64,000 bases of DNA from Candidatus Heimdallarchaeota archaeon (GCA_019056785.1 DXJV01000068.1:1-64000); one strand, 5' to 3'; shown: positions 55,509-64,000, counted from the stretch's first letter. The notes: a model not told the origin generated them from the sequence alone. Translations and numbers: made by a program.

Positions 55509-56423
55509 ATGTCCTTTGGTCGTCCTTCCAAACAAACCGTCTGGATTTTAATTGCATTAATACCGATAGCTGCTAGCTCGGGCTTCTTTCTGGGCTGGGC
55601 ACTCTATGGGGGTCATGGTGGTTTTGCAACCGTCACGCTTGAAATAAAAGGTTCAACAACGGTGGAACCAATTTGTCTTGCGACAGCGCCCATATTTGAA
55701 GCGACGCACCCAGGAATTCAGATTGGCATTTCTGCCGCAGGTTCAGGCACAGGCATTTCAGCTGTAATAGATGGAACCGCAGACATTGGAATGTCTTCTC
55801 GGCAAGTCAAAACCGAAGAAAATATCACGGCACACGAAGAAACTAATTTGTGGTTACGCTCCTTTCCGATCGCAAAAGATGCACTGGTAGTTATAACAAA
55901 TGCTGCAACAACAATCACACCTTTCGATATGAATCTCACGCTACTTCGAATGATCTTCAATGGCACCATCAGCAGTTGGGATCATCCTTCATTAGCCGGC
56001 CACGGTTTAACAGGAGCCATCCAAGTTATCGCCAGAGAATCAACCTCAGGAACACGCACAGCCTTCGATGAAATGGTCATGGGAGATGATGATTATGCAT
56101 CTGACTTCCAAGAAAAGGTTTCAAATCAAGAAGTACATGATGAAATTGCCAGCAATCCTCAAGCAATAGGCTATATTGGACTTGCATACATGAGCCCTAG
56201 TGTAAAAGATGTCCTCATTGATGGCATTAATGCTTCTAAAGAACATGTTCGGGATGGTAGTTATGAGCTTTCCCGGAGCCTTTTTCTGGTGACTCTTGGC
56301 ATCCCTAATGTTGATTCGCTCATCTGGGAATATGTACAATGGCATTTGAGTCCAACAGCTCAAAATTATGTTGAAGAACTTGGCTATATTGCTGTTCAAG
56401 CTAAGAGAGATGATTTTATTTAG
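55509..56423 (+). CDS. pstS: Phosphate ABC transporter substrate-binding protein PstS
   Basis: 304 residues from the ATG at 55509, supported by GGTGAG 6 bp upstream; a GTG at 55485 is an alternative. A single N-terminal helix (VWILIALIPIAASSGFFLGWAL) anchors it outside. Phosphate-binding motifs: IKGSTTVEPI, SAAGSGTGISAVIDGTADIGMSSR, and ARESTSGTRTAFDEMVM. No lipobox Cys. It delivers phosphate to PstC/PstA. Confidence 0.92.
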   Translation: MSFGRPSKQTVWILIALIPIAASSGFFLGWALYGGHGGFATVTLEIKGSTTVEPICLATAPIFEATHPGIQIGISAAGSGTGISAVIDGTADIGMSSRQVKTEENITAHEETNLWLRSFPIAKDALVVITNAATTITPFDMNLTLLRMIFNGTISSWDHPSLAGHGLTGAIQVIARESTSGTRTAFDEMVMGDDDYASDFQEKVSNQEVHDEIASNPQAIGYIGLAYMSPSVKDVLIDGINASKEHVRDGSYELSRSLFLVTLGIPNVDSLIWEYVQWHLSPTAQNYVEELGYIAVQAKRDDFI

Positions 56424-56425
56424 AC

Positions 56426-56443
56426 GAGGAGGCGATAAACATA
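56426..56443 (+). promoter_or_regulatory. Strong ribosome site aligned with an in-frame ATA before pstC
   Basis: GAGGAGG (56426-56432) is 8 bases before an ATA at 56441 that is in the pstC frame (ATA TCT GAA CCT). The nearest conventional start, TTG at 56462, is 29 bases from the site. This suggests an AUA start, or an ATG lost by mutation or base error. Confidence 0.5.
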
Positions 56444-56461
56444 TCTGAACCTCAAGACAAG

Positions 56462-57439
56462 TTGTCGGCTACCAAAAAAGAACTGGACGAAGCAAAAATG
56501 TCAGAACAACAACAAACCAGTGACGACTTAGCAAGCGATGAAGAAACCATTATCGCTATTGGAAAACAAAAAATCAGTTTTCAACATGTTGTTCTACTTC
56601 TTGCGGCAAGTTTGTCGGTGATTATTGTTGTTTTGGTGTTTATTTTCACTGTTCTCGAGGGATATAGGATCATCCCGGAATATGGTTTTATTGATTTTTT
56701 GTTTGGGCATGAATGGGACAGTCCACATGAGCAATATGGCATTCTTCCCATGATTGTTGGCACCATTCTTGTCGTTCTTATCGCTGCAGTAATAGCAATT
56801 CCTGTTGGTACAATGGCAGCAATGTATCTTTCAGAGATCGCCCCTGAAATCGTCCGGAAAATTATGAAGCCAATTATTGAGATATTAGCAAGCATCCCTT
56901 CGATAATCTATGGATTTATAGGTTGGCGAACGTTGGTATTATTTTTACAAAACCAATTGGGGTTCAAGTCTGGAAGGACGGCATTCACAGCTGGGGTCGT
57001 GCTTTCAATAATGATACTTCCAACAATAATTACTATCGCCGATGATTCCCTTAAGGCAGTTCCTCGAGCGTATCGTGAAGGCTCGTTTGCTCTAGGCGCT
57101 ACCAATTGGCAGACCATCCGTAAAGTCGTCTTGCCAGCCTCGAGTTCAGGCTTGACTGCAGCGTACATTCTTGGCTTTGGGAGAGCCATTGGAGAAACAA
57201 TGGCAGTATATTTTCTGGCAGGTGGAGGCAAGAATCTACAATGGAACATTTTCAGAGGTGTTGATACTTTGACTTCTTTGATTTTGAAACAACTGCCAGA
57301 AGCATCTATTGGAAGCGTAGAATACCATGCCATCTTTGGTGCCGCATGTGTCCTTTTTCTCATAACATTTTGTGTTAATCTCATAGGCGACTTGCTTATC
57401 AGACGTTTCTCTAAAAAATTCAGAGGTGCAAGTAAATGA
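56462..57439 (+). CDS. pstC: Phosphate ABC transporter permease PstC
   Basis: 325 residues from TTG at 56462; a 7-codon longer form from ATA at 56441 better fits the GAGGAGG ribosome site. A hydrophilic N-terminus of about 40 residues precedes six helices. The EAA-loop region is AVPRAYREGSFALGATNWQTIRKVVLPASSSG, which contacts PstB, and the earlier SIPSIIYGFIG is typical. Its stop overlaps the pstA ATG by four bases. Confidence 0.92.
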   Translation: MSATKKELDEAKMSEQQQTSDDLASDEETIIAIGKQKISFQHVVLLLAASLSVIIVVLVFIFTVLEGYRIIPEYGFIDFLFGHEWDSPHEQYGILPMIVGTILVVLIAAVIAIPVGTMAAMYLSEIAPEIVRKIMKPIIEILASIPSIIYGFIGWRTLVLFLQNQLGFKSGRTAFTAGVVLSIMILPTIITIADDSLKAVPRAYREGSFALGATNWQTIRKVVLPASSSGLTAAYILGFGRAIGETMAVYFLAGGGKNLQWNIFRGVDTLTSLILKQLPEASIGSVEYHAIFGAACVLFLITFCVNLIGDLLIRRFSKKFRGASK

Positions 57440-58368
57440 CTAAGGAAAAATCTGACAACTCCCTAACTGAAAAGGATGTTTCTTTCGATGACTTGCCGAA
57501 GAGGAAGCGTTTGCTTAATCCTAAACAGTCACAAAAAATCGGCTATAGCATGCTGCTTTCTTCAATCATTTTTATCGTCATTGTGTTGGGAGTTTTTCTT
57601 GGCTATATTATTATCAACGGTTTGAAAAGCATTAATTTCAAATTCATTTTCTCGAGTTATAATCCAACAGTAGGGCGTTATGGTTTATTCCCATCCATTA
57701 TGGGTACCTTTTTACTCATTATTGGCTCAATTGCTATCGCAGCGCCCCTTGGTTTGCTTGCTGCGATTTATCTTACAGAATATACTAAGGGAGGCATAAT
57801 TGTTTCTATAATTGACCAAGGCATTAATAATCTCGCAGGCGTACCTTCTGTGGTCATTGGTGTTTTTGGTTATGCATTATTTAGTGTTTATCTTAAGATG
57901 GGTTCATCTATGATTGCTGCTTGGCTGACGCTTGCTTGTATGCTCTTACCAACAATTATTAGAACATCCCAGGAAGCACTTCGAAGTGTGCCTCGTACAT
58001 ATCGGGAAGGTAGCTTTGCTCTTGGTGCAACCAAATGGCGAACAATTCGGTATGTTGTTCTTCCCCCTGCTTTGCCAGGGATAACAACTGGTATAATCCT
58101 TTCCCTAGGGCGTGCAGCTGGCGAGACTGCAGCGGTACTCTTCGTTGGTTCTGGCGTTTTTTTCAACAGATTTTTTAATGGTTTTAGTGGAACGTTCATG
58201 AACTTGCCCAATTTCCTATTAACACTTTACCGCTCAGCTGGGGGGTGGGAACAAGTGGGGGATGTAATGTGGCTAACAGCATTTGTTTTGATTTTAATTG
58301 TCTTCTCCTTCAATGCAGTGGCAATTGTTATAAGAAATCGTTCGGAAAAGCAACGCGGCAGCTATTAA
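57436..58368 (+). CDS. pstA: Phosphate ABC transporter permease PstA
   Basis: 310 residues, six helices after a charged 45-residue N-terminus. Coupling loop SVPRTYREGSFALGATKWRTIRYVVLPPALPG matches that of PstC and docks on PstB; AGVPSVVIGVFG and LSLGRAAGETAAVLF are family motifs. ATG overlaps the pstC stop (ATGA), so the two permeases are translationally coupled. It closes the pst operon. Confidence 0.93.
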   Translation: MTKEKSDNSLTEKDVSFDDLPKRKRLLNPKQSQKIGYSMLLSSIIFIVIVLGVFLGYIIINGLKSINFKFIFSSYNPTVGRYGLFPSIMGTFLLIIGSIAIAAPLGLLAAIYLTEYTKGGIIVSIIDQGINNLAGVPSVVIGVFGYALFSVYLKMGSSMIAAWLTLACMLLPTIIRTSQEALRSVPRTYREGSFALGATKWRTIRYVVLPPALPGITTGIILSLGRAAGETAAVLFVGSGVFFNRFFNGFSGTFMNLPNFLLTLYRSAGGWEQVGDVMWLTAFVLILIVFSFNAVAIVIRNRSEKQRGSY

Positions 58369-58389
58369 ACCTTCGCGGCAATCTCGAGA

Positions 58390-58406
58390 GAAAAAAAAAG
58401 AGAAAA
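58390..58406 (-). terminator. T-tract terminator between pstA and the amidase gene
   Basis: An A-rich run on the plus strand, T on the minus strand, lies just beyond the stop of the minus-strand amidase gene. Confidence 0.4.
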
Positions 58407-58412
58407 GTGGAA

Positions 58413-59648
58413 TTAAATCCCGTTAGGGCTAACTCCAATGGGATTACTCGAGACACAAAATTCTATGCAATAGCGACAGTTTCCAGCATCCCAGTAATTC
58501 CACCACCACCAACCATTATTAGCAAAGTCGAGCATGGAATTTGCCCACCAGTTAAATGGTGAAAGTTGGTCATCAGAATCCGGCCACGAATCATCCTCCC
58601 AAGCTTGCGTGTTAATCTTTAAGGGGTGCGTTTTGGGGATGAGAACATATGCCATTGTCTTTTTCCAGTAGATATATCCTGCGCCATCACGTTTCACTAT
58701 ACCATAGAAATCTTCAGTCACATAGCCGGACCCACCGTAACCGTCACCGACATACCATTTCATGTACATTTCGCCTGCCCCTTTTGGCCAGGGGTCAGAA
58801 TCGATTTCATAATAAACGCCAACAAGGTTAATTTTCACATAATAACAATCGTTTGGATCCCAATCGCTTGTCTCAACAACATAAGTGTCACTATCTTCAT
58901 AGAGGTCTGAGGGGGAGACACCATAGGCTGTTTCCCAGGACCAGTTATCACCATCAGGATCTAGGTCAATGCCAAACAAGTCTTTGTATGCAGCCCAAGC
59001 AAGTTCAGAACAATACCAACCATCAACACCAGAAAGACTATTTGTGCCATCAATTTGCTTTGAGGTCCAACCCCAATCATAGACTGGTCCAACAGGATAA
59101 CCATCAAGACCGCCATCGAGTTTAGATTTGCACCAGTCAACTGCTTGTTGTCTTTGAGCGTTAGTTAGCCCCGCAACACGGATTGCAACTGCTATCTCAG
59201 CATGCTCATTCACGCCTTCAAGCCACGTCGAATAGCCCAAACCATTTCCGGCATTGTCACTTTTAGTCGAATGGATAACATATGGTGTTCCGACAGGCAT
59301 CCAACAATGCTGATCTCTATCCCAAATTTGCTCGCCCGGCTGAACGAAGCCAGCAAAAATTTCCGTGTGTGAAAACTCACCAGGGATCAAATAATCGAAA
59401 AATGATCCTGCTGTTCCAAGCAAGATAATATCTCCCGGTACCAACCCATTATATAATAAGCTGTTTTTCCCATCATCAGCAAATTTAAGGTCAGCTTGGG
59501 CCCCCTCTGTACTTTGAGTTGATAGCCTAACTAAATTGCCCGGCATGGGAATTTGATTGATATTAATGGAAAGCGGGATTATCAAAAGGATCATTCCACT
59601 CAAAAATAGGAATAAGAATATTGATCGTTTTTTATCTCCTATCATCAA
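58413..59648 (-). CDS. Secreted permuted papain-like amidase (YiiX/C92-like)
   Basis: 411 residues: signal anchor (IFLFLFLSGMILLIIPLSI) then a YiiX-type domain. LVPGDIILLGTAG...GEFSHTEIFAG gives the catalytic His in SHTE, VIHSTKSDNAG follows, and DGWYCSELAWAAYKDLFGIDLDPDG provides the catalytic Cys, with His before Cys as in circularly permuted NlpC/P60 enzymes. The last 150 residues are beta-rich and Trp-rich (WWWWNYW near the end), unassigned. The substrate could be a lipid, peptide or glycopeptide amide on the cell surface. Archaea lack murein, so a cell-wall role is not implied. Confidence 0.72.
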   Translation of the reverse strand: MMIGDKKRSIFLFLFLSGMILLIIPLSININQIPMPGNLVRLSTQSTEGAQADLKFADDGKNSLLYNGLVPGDIILLGTAGSFFDYLIPGEFSHTEIFAGFVQPGEQIWDRDQHCWMPVGTPYVIHSTKSDNAGNGLGYSTWLEGVNEHAEIAVAIRVAGLTNAQRQQAVDWCKSKLDGGLDGYPVGPVYDWGWTSKQIDGTNSLSGVDGWYCSELAWAAYKDLFGIDLDPDGDNWSWETAYGVSPSDLYEDSDTYVVETSDWDPNDCYYVKINLVGVYYEIDSDPWPKGAGEMYMKWYVGDGYGGSGYVTEDFYGIVKRDGAGYIYWKKTMAYVLIPKTHPLKINTQAWEDDSWPDSDDQLSPFNWWANSMLDFANNGWWWWNYWDAGNCRYCIEFCVSSNPIGVSPNGI

Positions 59649-59708
59649 AAACCTTCCTTAGAGTTAATTGCAAAGCTATATCTGTAAAAGAACCTTAAAG
59701 GGTTCCAC

Positions 59709-59793
59709 TTTTTTACGTAAAAGAAAACAACCTTTTTATTTTATTAATCCCAGCGTTTACAACCATTCTTAGTTTTGGAATAGGAAAAATTGT
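59709..59793 (+). promoter_or_regulatory. Conserved element, copy 2, with TTTTACGTAAAA palindrome
   Basis: The palindrome at 59711-59722 lies 82 bp before the ATG at 59805, the same distance as in copy 1. TTTTTTACGTAAAAGAAAAC and the following CAACC are identical in both, then a T tract, ATTAATCC, GTTTACAAC and GTTTTGGAATAGGAAAAATT. It is far more conserved than the proteins it precedes, arguing for a common regulator. Confidence 0.65.
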
Positions 59794-59804
59794 GAGTTGG
59801 AAAA

Positions 59805-60335
59805 ATGAATCGTAGAAAGAAAGTTGTTTTAACGGCATTAGTTTTAAGCATTATGACATTGGCAGGTCTGGGGGCACTGAGGACTATTTCAGACACCATC
59901 ACTTTAAAGAAAATCAGAGTTTACGTTTATTCCATAGATATTTATGACGACTTCCGGACAGGAAGCTATGAACTATTGCTTAGCTTCAAGTTTATGCGTC
60001 ATTTTGGCGATTTTGGCGGGCATCTTATTAATAACGATGACCAATATCCTAAAACAAACACCTACTTTGAAAGTTGTGAAACCTTCGATGGCGGAGTTGA
60101 AGAGATAAAATATTGTTATGAATACTTTGATTACAGCTATTGTAAACCATTAGGCAAGGCAAATGGCATCGTTCTGGTAACTTTTCGTGTAAAGAAAAAT
60201 GTCTTTAGCCATGAAGATCTCGTTTGGGGCTTAGGTGGGCTAGATGATACTTATGGCGTATACTACGAGAAAACCCTCTATTTTAAAAAATATAATGGAG
60301 GATTAATAATAAAGTATATGTTTTTAGAGGTATAA
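59805..60335 (+). CDS. Small secreted protein upstream of second FtsX-type cassette
   Basis: 176 residues; signal peptide (VVLTALVLSIMTLAGLGAL) and a beta-rich mature domain with three cysteines (FESCETFDG, IKYCYEYF, YSYCKPLG) that could form a disulfide. There is no C-terminal anchor. It is not visibly related to the small secreted protein at 48772 although the two share an upstream element. It is followed by a permease and two ATPase genes on the same strand. A secreted substrate or accessory of that system is inferred. Confidence 0.68.
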   Translation: MNRRKKVVLTALVLSIMTLAGLGALRTISDTITLKKIRVYVYSIDIYDDFRTGSYELLLSFKFMRHFGDFGGHLINNDDQYPKTNTYFESCETFDGGVEEIKYCYEYFDYSYCKPLGKANGIVLVTFRVKKNVFSHEDLVWGLGGLDDTYGVYYEKTLYFKKYNGGLIIKYMFLEV

Positions 60336-60413
60336 AGTGAAAAATAACCCCCCCTCTTTTCCTTTTTTATAAAAAGAGAAGGATGGTAGAAAAGAAATTG
60401 TGAGGTGTAATAA

Positions 60414-63122
60414 ATGGAGTTTATTTATAGATTATTTGCACGTAGAAAATATCTACTGAGGAGTTTCTTTATTATAAGTTTGCTTGTGTTTGCCTCATTA
60501 ACTGTTACATTCTTACCCCAAATAGTTAACCCACATATCCTTAGAAAATACTTAAATGATTTTGTTGTTGGGCATTCAACTGTAGCTCAAAACACCACGA
60601 CAGCAGACTATGACTTTAGATTTTTGATCCATTCAAACACACCTTCTTTTCTCAATAATATGAACAGCATCGCTGAAAAGGTTTCACAAAAGGTTTATGG
60701 CATGTATCAGGTTGATGAAATAATTTTCTTCACATATTTTTCATTAGCAATTCTTAATATTTCGAATTCTGATTCTTTCTTAATTGGTGTTTCAACAGAA
60801 TTTTATCAAGCACTCACCAACTCTTGTTTATATCCTCATACTCCCGGCGCCATTTTGCTTTCACAATTTCAGAATGATTCACTTGGTACTTATCAGGTAT
60901 CACTTCTTGGGATAGATGCCACACTCAATGTTACAAATAAGATTCTAGCAAGTAACTTTACTACTGCGTTCCCTAATTTTGAGCACTTTCTTCGTGATTA
61001 TTTGCTGTCCATGCGATTACCAGATCGACTTTTTTTTATGCCAATTAACGAATTGATAATACAATATGATATACTTATACAAAGTATTTGCAGCACTTGT
61101 TATTCTCTGCAAGGATATATCCTTTTCACCCAGAATCAGAAAGACATTATTTGCTGGTCAAGGGATTCTTTAAAGATGGTTAAGCAATTTGAAACCTTAT
61201 TTATGAATGAACTCAAAGTAGTTAGTACTATTACTTTTTTTTCCATGAGCCATAACGTTTACATCGAAGAGAATATCATCTCAAAAACTGCTTATGCTTT
61301 TATCAGCACAATTCAGTTGATAGTTTGGACTATCTCAATTATTTTATGTTTGCTAACGATAAAGAAACTTCAGAGTTGTAATTTCAAACATGAACTTCGA
61401 ATATTGTTCGCCGGCAAACGTTGGCATCAACGCCTTTCATATCACCTCCTAGAAAGCTTGATGCTAAGCTTCGCTAGTGTTCTTGTTGCTTCTGCTTTTC
61501 TTTTCCCTTTTCTAAAAGCTCTAATGCTTTTTCAAATGTCTTTTTCTTTTTCGACTACGTTCCTGCTTCATCTCTGTCTGATTCATACTTTTGTTTTCTT
61601 TAGTATATTCAGTGTTTTCATAGATTTTGAGTTCTTTTTACATAGGAATATAGAACATTATTCTGAAAAAATCGAATATCGACTCTTTGCTAAAATTCCT
61701 AGGCCAATTAAGTGGTTGATCCCTTTCATAGCTGTGCTAATTTTTTGGTCCATCCGAACAGACTGCCTTGCTTTGCTTATGTATGTGTCCTTTGTAGTTA
61801 TTTCCTTCTTTGTAGGTTTACTGACTGCCTTGTTTGCGCGGATAATGCTATCTCTTGGGATGCGACATTATTATAAAAAGAAGGAACGTTTGGATAATCC
61901 ACTTAGCTCAAAATTTATCTTATTAAAGCTTTGGCACAAACGTTTGAAAACTAAGCTATTTACTCATACTTTTGTTTTGGTATTAGTTTGTTCGGCTTTT
62001 CTCTTCATGAATTATTCCGCAGATGCAAAACGAAGTGAATATTTATGGTGGATGGGGGCGGAAATAGGGGTTAATGTTCCCGCAGAAAATACTTCTGCCA
62101 TAACTAATGCTTTGGATGGCATCCCCAAAATAATCGATTTTACCCCGAAAATTATTTTCAACCGATACTCTAAAGGAGATGAAGTTTTTAGTTATAGATT
62201 TAATGGGTCGACAATAATAGAAGTTAGCAGCAGCTACATGGGGGAACGCATTGATGGAATAGTTGGGCTTAATTTTTCGGATTATTTTCAATTTTATAAT
62301 GATTGGAATAAAAAAGGGTGGTTGAAGGATGGTGAGCTAAAAGGATTTGATGAACAGACAATTTTTGTTTCTCAAGCAATTCATGCTATGGGGATTAAGG
62401 TTGGTGACACTGTTTCCTTTTATAACAGCTCCTATAATTTTACCGTCAAGGGGATAATAGGCGCCTGGCCTTCAATAACAGATCAATATGGAACAATAAG
62501 CTCGTCTAAGCAACTCTTTATTATTGACTTGGGTTTTCTTCAAGGATTTCTAAAGGCGAGTAACATATCCTACAACATTCATTATAAGGTCCATACTGCT
62601 GAGAGAGACATTCAGACTGTGGTGGATATTTTATCTGGAATTACCACTATATCAATTAATGAGTTGGAATATTTAAATTTGGAAGTGTTTGTAGGGATAC
62701 GAAAGATCTTCTTAAATCCGATGATTATTTTAGCTCAATTATTGCTCTTTTTATGGGGTGGTTTATTCCTATATGAGAATTTTGAACGGGATACTTTAAA
62801 CTCAAAAATTAAACAATTAGGCATTATTGCCCTCATAAAAGACAATAAACGCCCTCTTTCTTGGTATCTGTTTTTCGAAGGAAGTTTACTTTACCTTGCC
62901 TTCTTTTTTGTTTTTGTAGTGATGTTTGCGATTACCTTTAGCTTCTTGCAAGGCTTTGGTGTGCTTTATAATATGAAAACGATTGTAATTTCCCGCTATA
63001 CTATCTACAATTCGATTTTCTTGCTCATCTATTATCTTGGGTTGTTAATTTTTCAACCTTTGATTGAATATCGCAAATTAAAAGAGCTAAATCTAAGCTT
63101 GCTATATCGACATTCGGAATAG
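60414..63122 (+). CDS. Large FtsX/MacB-type ABC permease (second cassette)
   Basis: 902 residues. An N-terminal helix (LRSFFIISLLVFASLTVTFLP) is followed by an ectodomain of about 240 residues, six central helices (about 295-530), a second ectodomain of about 220 residues, and three C-terminal helices. The layout matches the 975-residue permease at 44223, though sequences are far apart. GAGGTGTAA precedes the ATG. The two downstream ATPases replace the fused one of the first cassette. A lipid or lipoprotein extraction, or signalling, role is suggested by family only. Confidence 0.85.
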   Translation: MEFIYRLFARRKYLLRSFFIISLLVFASLTVTFLPQIVNPHILRKYLNDFVVGHSTVAQNTTTADYDFRFLIHSNTPSFLNNMNSIAEKVSQKVYGMYQVDEIIFFTYFSLAILNISNSDSFLIGVSTEFYQALTNSCLYPHTPGAILLSQFQNDSLGTYQVSLLGIDATLNVTNKILASNFTTAFPNFEHFLRDYLLSMRLPDRLFFMPINELIIQYDILIQSICSTCYSLQGYILFTQNQKDIICWSRDSLKMVKQFETLFMNELKVVSTITFFSMSHNVYIEENIISKTAYAFISTIQLIVWTISIILCLLTIKKLQSCNFKHELRILFAGKRWHQRLSYHLLESLMLSFASVLVASAFLFPFLKALMLFQMSFSFSTTFLLHLCLIHTFVFFSIFSVFIDFEFFLHRNIEHYSEKIEYRLFAKIPRPIKWLIPFIAVLIFWSIRTDCLALLMYVSFVVISFFVGLLTALFARIMLSLGMRHYYKKKERLDNPLSSKFILLKLWHKRLKTKLFTHTFVLVLVCSAFLFMNYSADAKRSEYLWWMGAEIGVNVPAENTSAITNALDGIPKIIDFTPKIIFNRYSKGDEVFSYRFNGSTIIEVSSSYMGERIDGIVGLNFSDYFQFYNDWNKKGWLKDGELKGFDEQTIFVSQAIHAMGIKVGDTVSFYNSSYNFTVKGIIGAWPSITDQYGTISSSKQLFIIDLGFLQGFLKASNISYNIHYKVHTAERDIQTVVDILSGITTISINELEYLNLEVFVGIRKIFLNPMIILAQLLLFLWGGLFLYENFERDTLNSKIKQLGIIALIKDNKRPLSWYLFFEGSLLYLAFFFVFVVMFAITFSFLQGFGVLYNMKTIVISRYTIYNSIFLLIYYLGLLIFQPLIEYRKLKELNLSLLYRHSE

Positions 63123-63123
63123 G

Positions 63124-63834
63124 ATGGTGGAAAAAATTACAGAAGAAAAAACACTTGTCGTACATGATTTGACTAAAATCTTTGCCCATCCATCAAAAAA
63201 AGACACCAATTTTTCTCTTTTTGCAGGTGCTTCTTTTAGAATGACCAATAATGCCCCCAATTTCTTATTGGGGGTTTCAGGTTCAGGGAAAACTACATTA
63301 CTTCGAATTCTCTCGTCGCTTGAGCCCATTAATGCGGGGGAGTTATTCTTGAATGAGATTGCCATTCATCTTCTCAGGGGAAAGGAAAAAACTGCCTTTT
63401 TACGGAACCTTGGAACTATGGATCAATTTCCGGCAAATAATCTTGCGTTGTCTCTTTCTGTCAGGCAAAATTTAGATTATACACTGACCCTTTATACCTC
63501 TTTAACACGAGAAGAACGGCAAAAACGAATTAAAGAATTCATTTCTCTCGTAGGGTTAGAACGACATCTCGAACGGCGCACTTTAGTTCTTTCAGGGGGA
63601 GAGCTCCGCCGTTTGGCTTTACTTTGTAGTTTAATCTATGAGCCTGAGTTGCTCTTATGCGATGAGCCGACCTCGCAACTAGATCATAACAATAAGCAGC
63701 TGGTTATTCGGTGCATTGAAGAACTTCAGTCTATTTCTAACGCGTTAATAGTGATTGCTACTCACGACCGGACAATTAGTAATAAAAATCCAACCTATGA
63801 GATAATTGATAGGAGGATACAAAAATGTCAGTAG
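63124..63834 (+). CDS. ABC transporter ATP-binding protein (LolD/MacB-like)
   Basis: 236 residues. Walker [15 protein letters not shown], signature [12 protein letters not shown], Walker [13 protein letters not shown], His switch IATHDR. It begins 1 bp after the permease stop and its stop overlaps the next ATPase start by 10 bp. It corresponds to one half of the fused ATPase of the first cassette but keeps a canonical LSGGE signature. Pairs with the next gene as a heterodimer. Confidence 0.9.
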   Translation: MVEKITEEKTLVVHDLTKIFAHPSKKDTNFSLFAGASFRMTNNAPNFLLGVSGSGKTTLLRILSSLEPINAGELFLNEIAIHLLRGKEKTAFLRNLGTMDQFPANNLALSLSVRQNLDYTLTLYTSLTREERQKRIKEFISLVGLERHLERRTLVLSGGELRRLALLCSLIYEPELLLCDEPTSQLDHNNKQLVIRCIEELQSISNALIVIATHDRTISNKNPTYEIIDRRIQKCQ

Positions 63835-64000
63835 TTTCATTAAAGAATATTACTTATAGTGTAGAAGACAAGCATTCAAAAGAATTGATATCTATCTTGG
63901 AAGACGTTAATTTACAAGTAGCGGTTGGAGAATTCCATTTGATAACAGGCCCTTCAGGTTCAGGAAAAACCACTCTGTTACAAATCATTGCCACTATTCT
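63825..64000 (+). CDS. ABC transporter ATP-binding protein, partial (window end)
   Basis: Opens with ATG preceded by AGGAGG 8 bases upstream, overlapping the previous ATPase gene by 10 bp. The first 58 codons reach Walker [10 protein letters not shown]. It is the second ATPase of the cassette and is cut by the window end. Confidence 0.85.
   Translation, partial: MSVVSLKNITYSVEDKHSKELISILEDVNLQVAVGEFHLITGPSGSGKTTLLQIIATI

Noticed and set aside
56908-57384. Minus-strand ORF of 158 codons antisense to pstC
   Set aside because: Antisense to a strongly supported pst gene; basic composition typical of reverse-strand shadows of membrane proteins.
1-64000. General indel-prone assembly as the cause of all broken genes
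   Set aside because: Over forty long genes are intact, including very long ones, and two of the broken loci have several lesions or a large deletion. Only the peptide-binding protein, with one lesion, and the tail at 48.7 kb remain open to that explanation.

Overview
The window reads as an archaeal chromosome segment of roughly 40% GC (judged by eye), most plausibly from an Asgard archaeon. Archaeal markers are a membrane-anchored LonB protease, an Nre repair protein with a C-terminal PCNA-binding motif, an archaeal short-form PurA, RtcB, a four-subunit pyruvate:ferredoxin oxidoreductase, an intron-containing tRNA-Arg with encoded CCA, frequent TTG/GTG starts and GGTGA/GGAGG ribosome sites. 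The Asgard hint comes from a eukaryote-like Rab/Ras GTPase (17.3-18.0 kb) near a zinc-ribbon/vWA/beta-sandwich/helical protein with the domain order of Sec23/Sec24 (22-23.5 kb). I cannot resolve the lineage further. I see no rRNA, CRISPR array or insertion sequence.

Layout. 0-1.6 kb: a clostripain-type (C11) peptidase gene wrecked by several frame changes. 1.8-5.3 kb: an ABC-2 exporter (ATPase plus two permeases). 5.6-9.2 kb: a large cell-surface protein with nine fibronectin-III-like repeats. 9.4-13.6 kb: an unrecognised winged-helix-like protein and two membrane proteins. 13.8-17.3 kb: porGDAB and a 44-residue membrane miniprotein. 17.3-23.5 kb: Rab-like GTPase, tandem universal stress protein, amino-acid permease, coiled-coil protein and the Sec23/24-like protein. 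23.6-30 kb: Nre, a frameshifted peptide-binding protein, a p24-like single-pass protein, LonB and an AmmeMemoRadiSam-type radical SAM enzyme. 31-40.6 kb: GH57 hydrolase plus MFS transporter, PurA, RtcB, a second MFS transporter, a ZIP transporter and a methyltransferase. 41.7-42.5 kb: an internally deleted relic of a Ni-CO dehydrogenase (cooS). 42.5-49.4 kb: a fused double-ATPase/FtsX-type permease cassette with secreted partners. 49.6 kb: tRNA-Arg(TCT). 49.7-58.4 kb: a phosphate island, with PiT and two PhoU/DUF47-like partners on one strand and pstB-pstB-phoU-pstS-pstC-pstA on the other. 58.4-64 kb: a secreted papain-like amidase candidate and a second FtsX-type cassette with two separate ATPases, the last cut by the window end.

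The most unusual signal is that the two FtsX-type cassettes (42.5-49.4 and 59.7-64 kb) share a nearly identical element of about 85 bp upstream of unrelated small secreted-protein genes. It carries a perfect TTTTACGTAAAA palindrome about 82 bp before each start codon. This points to two co-regulated, undescribed export or envelope systems. Other notable points are the Rab-like/Sec23-24-like/p24-like trio within about 10 kb, tandem divergent PstB ATPases, a possible AUA start for pstC, three decayed genes in a window whose other genes are intact, and an apparent excess of the palindrome CTCGAG.
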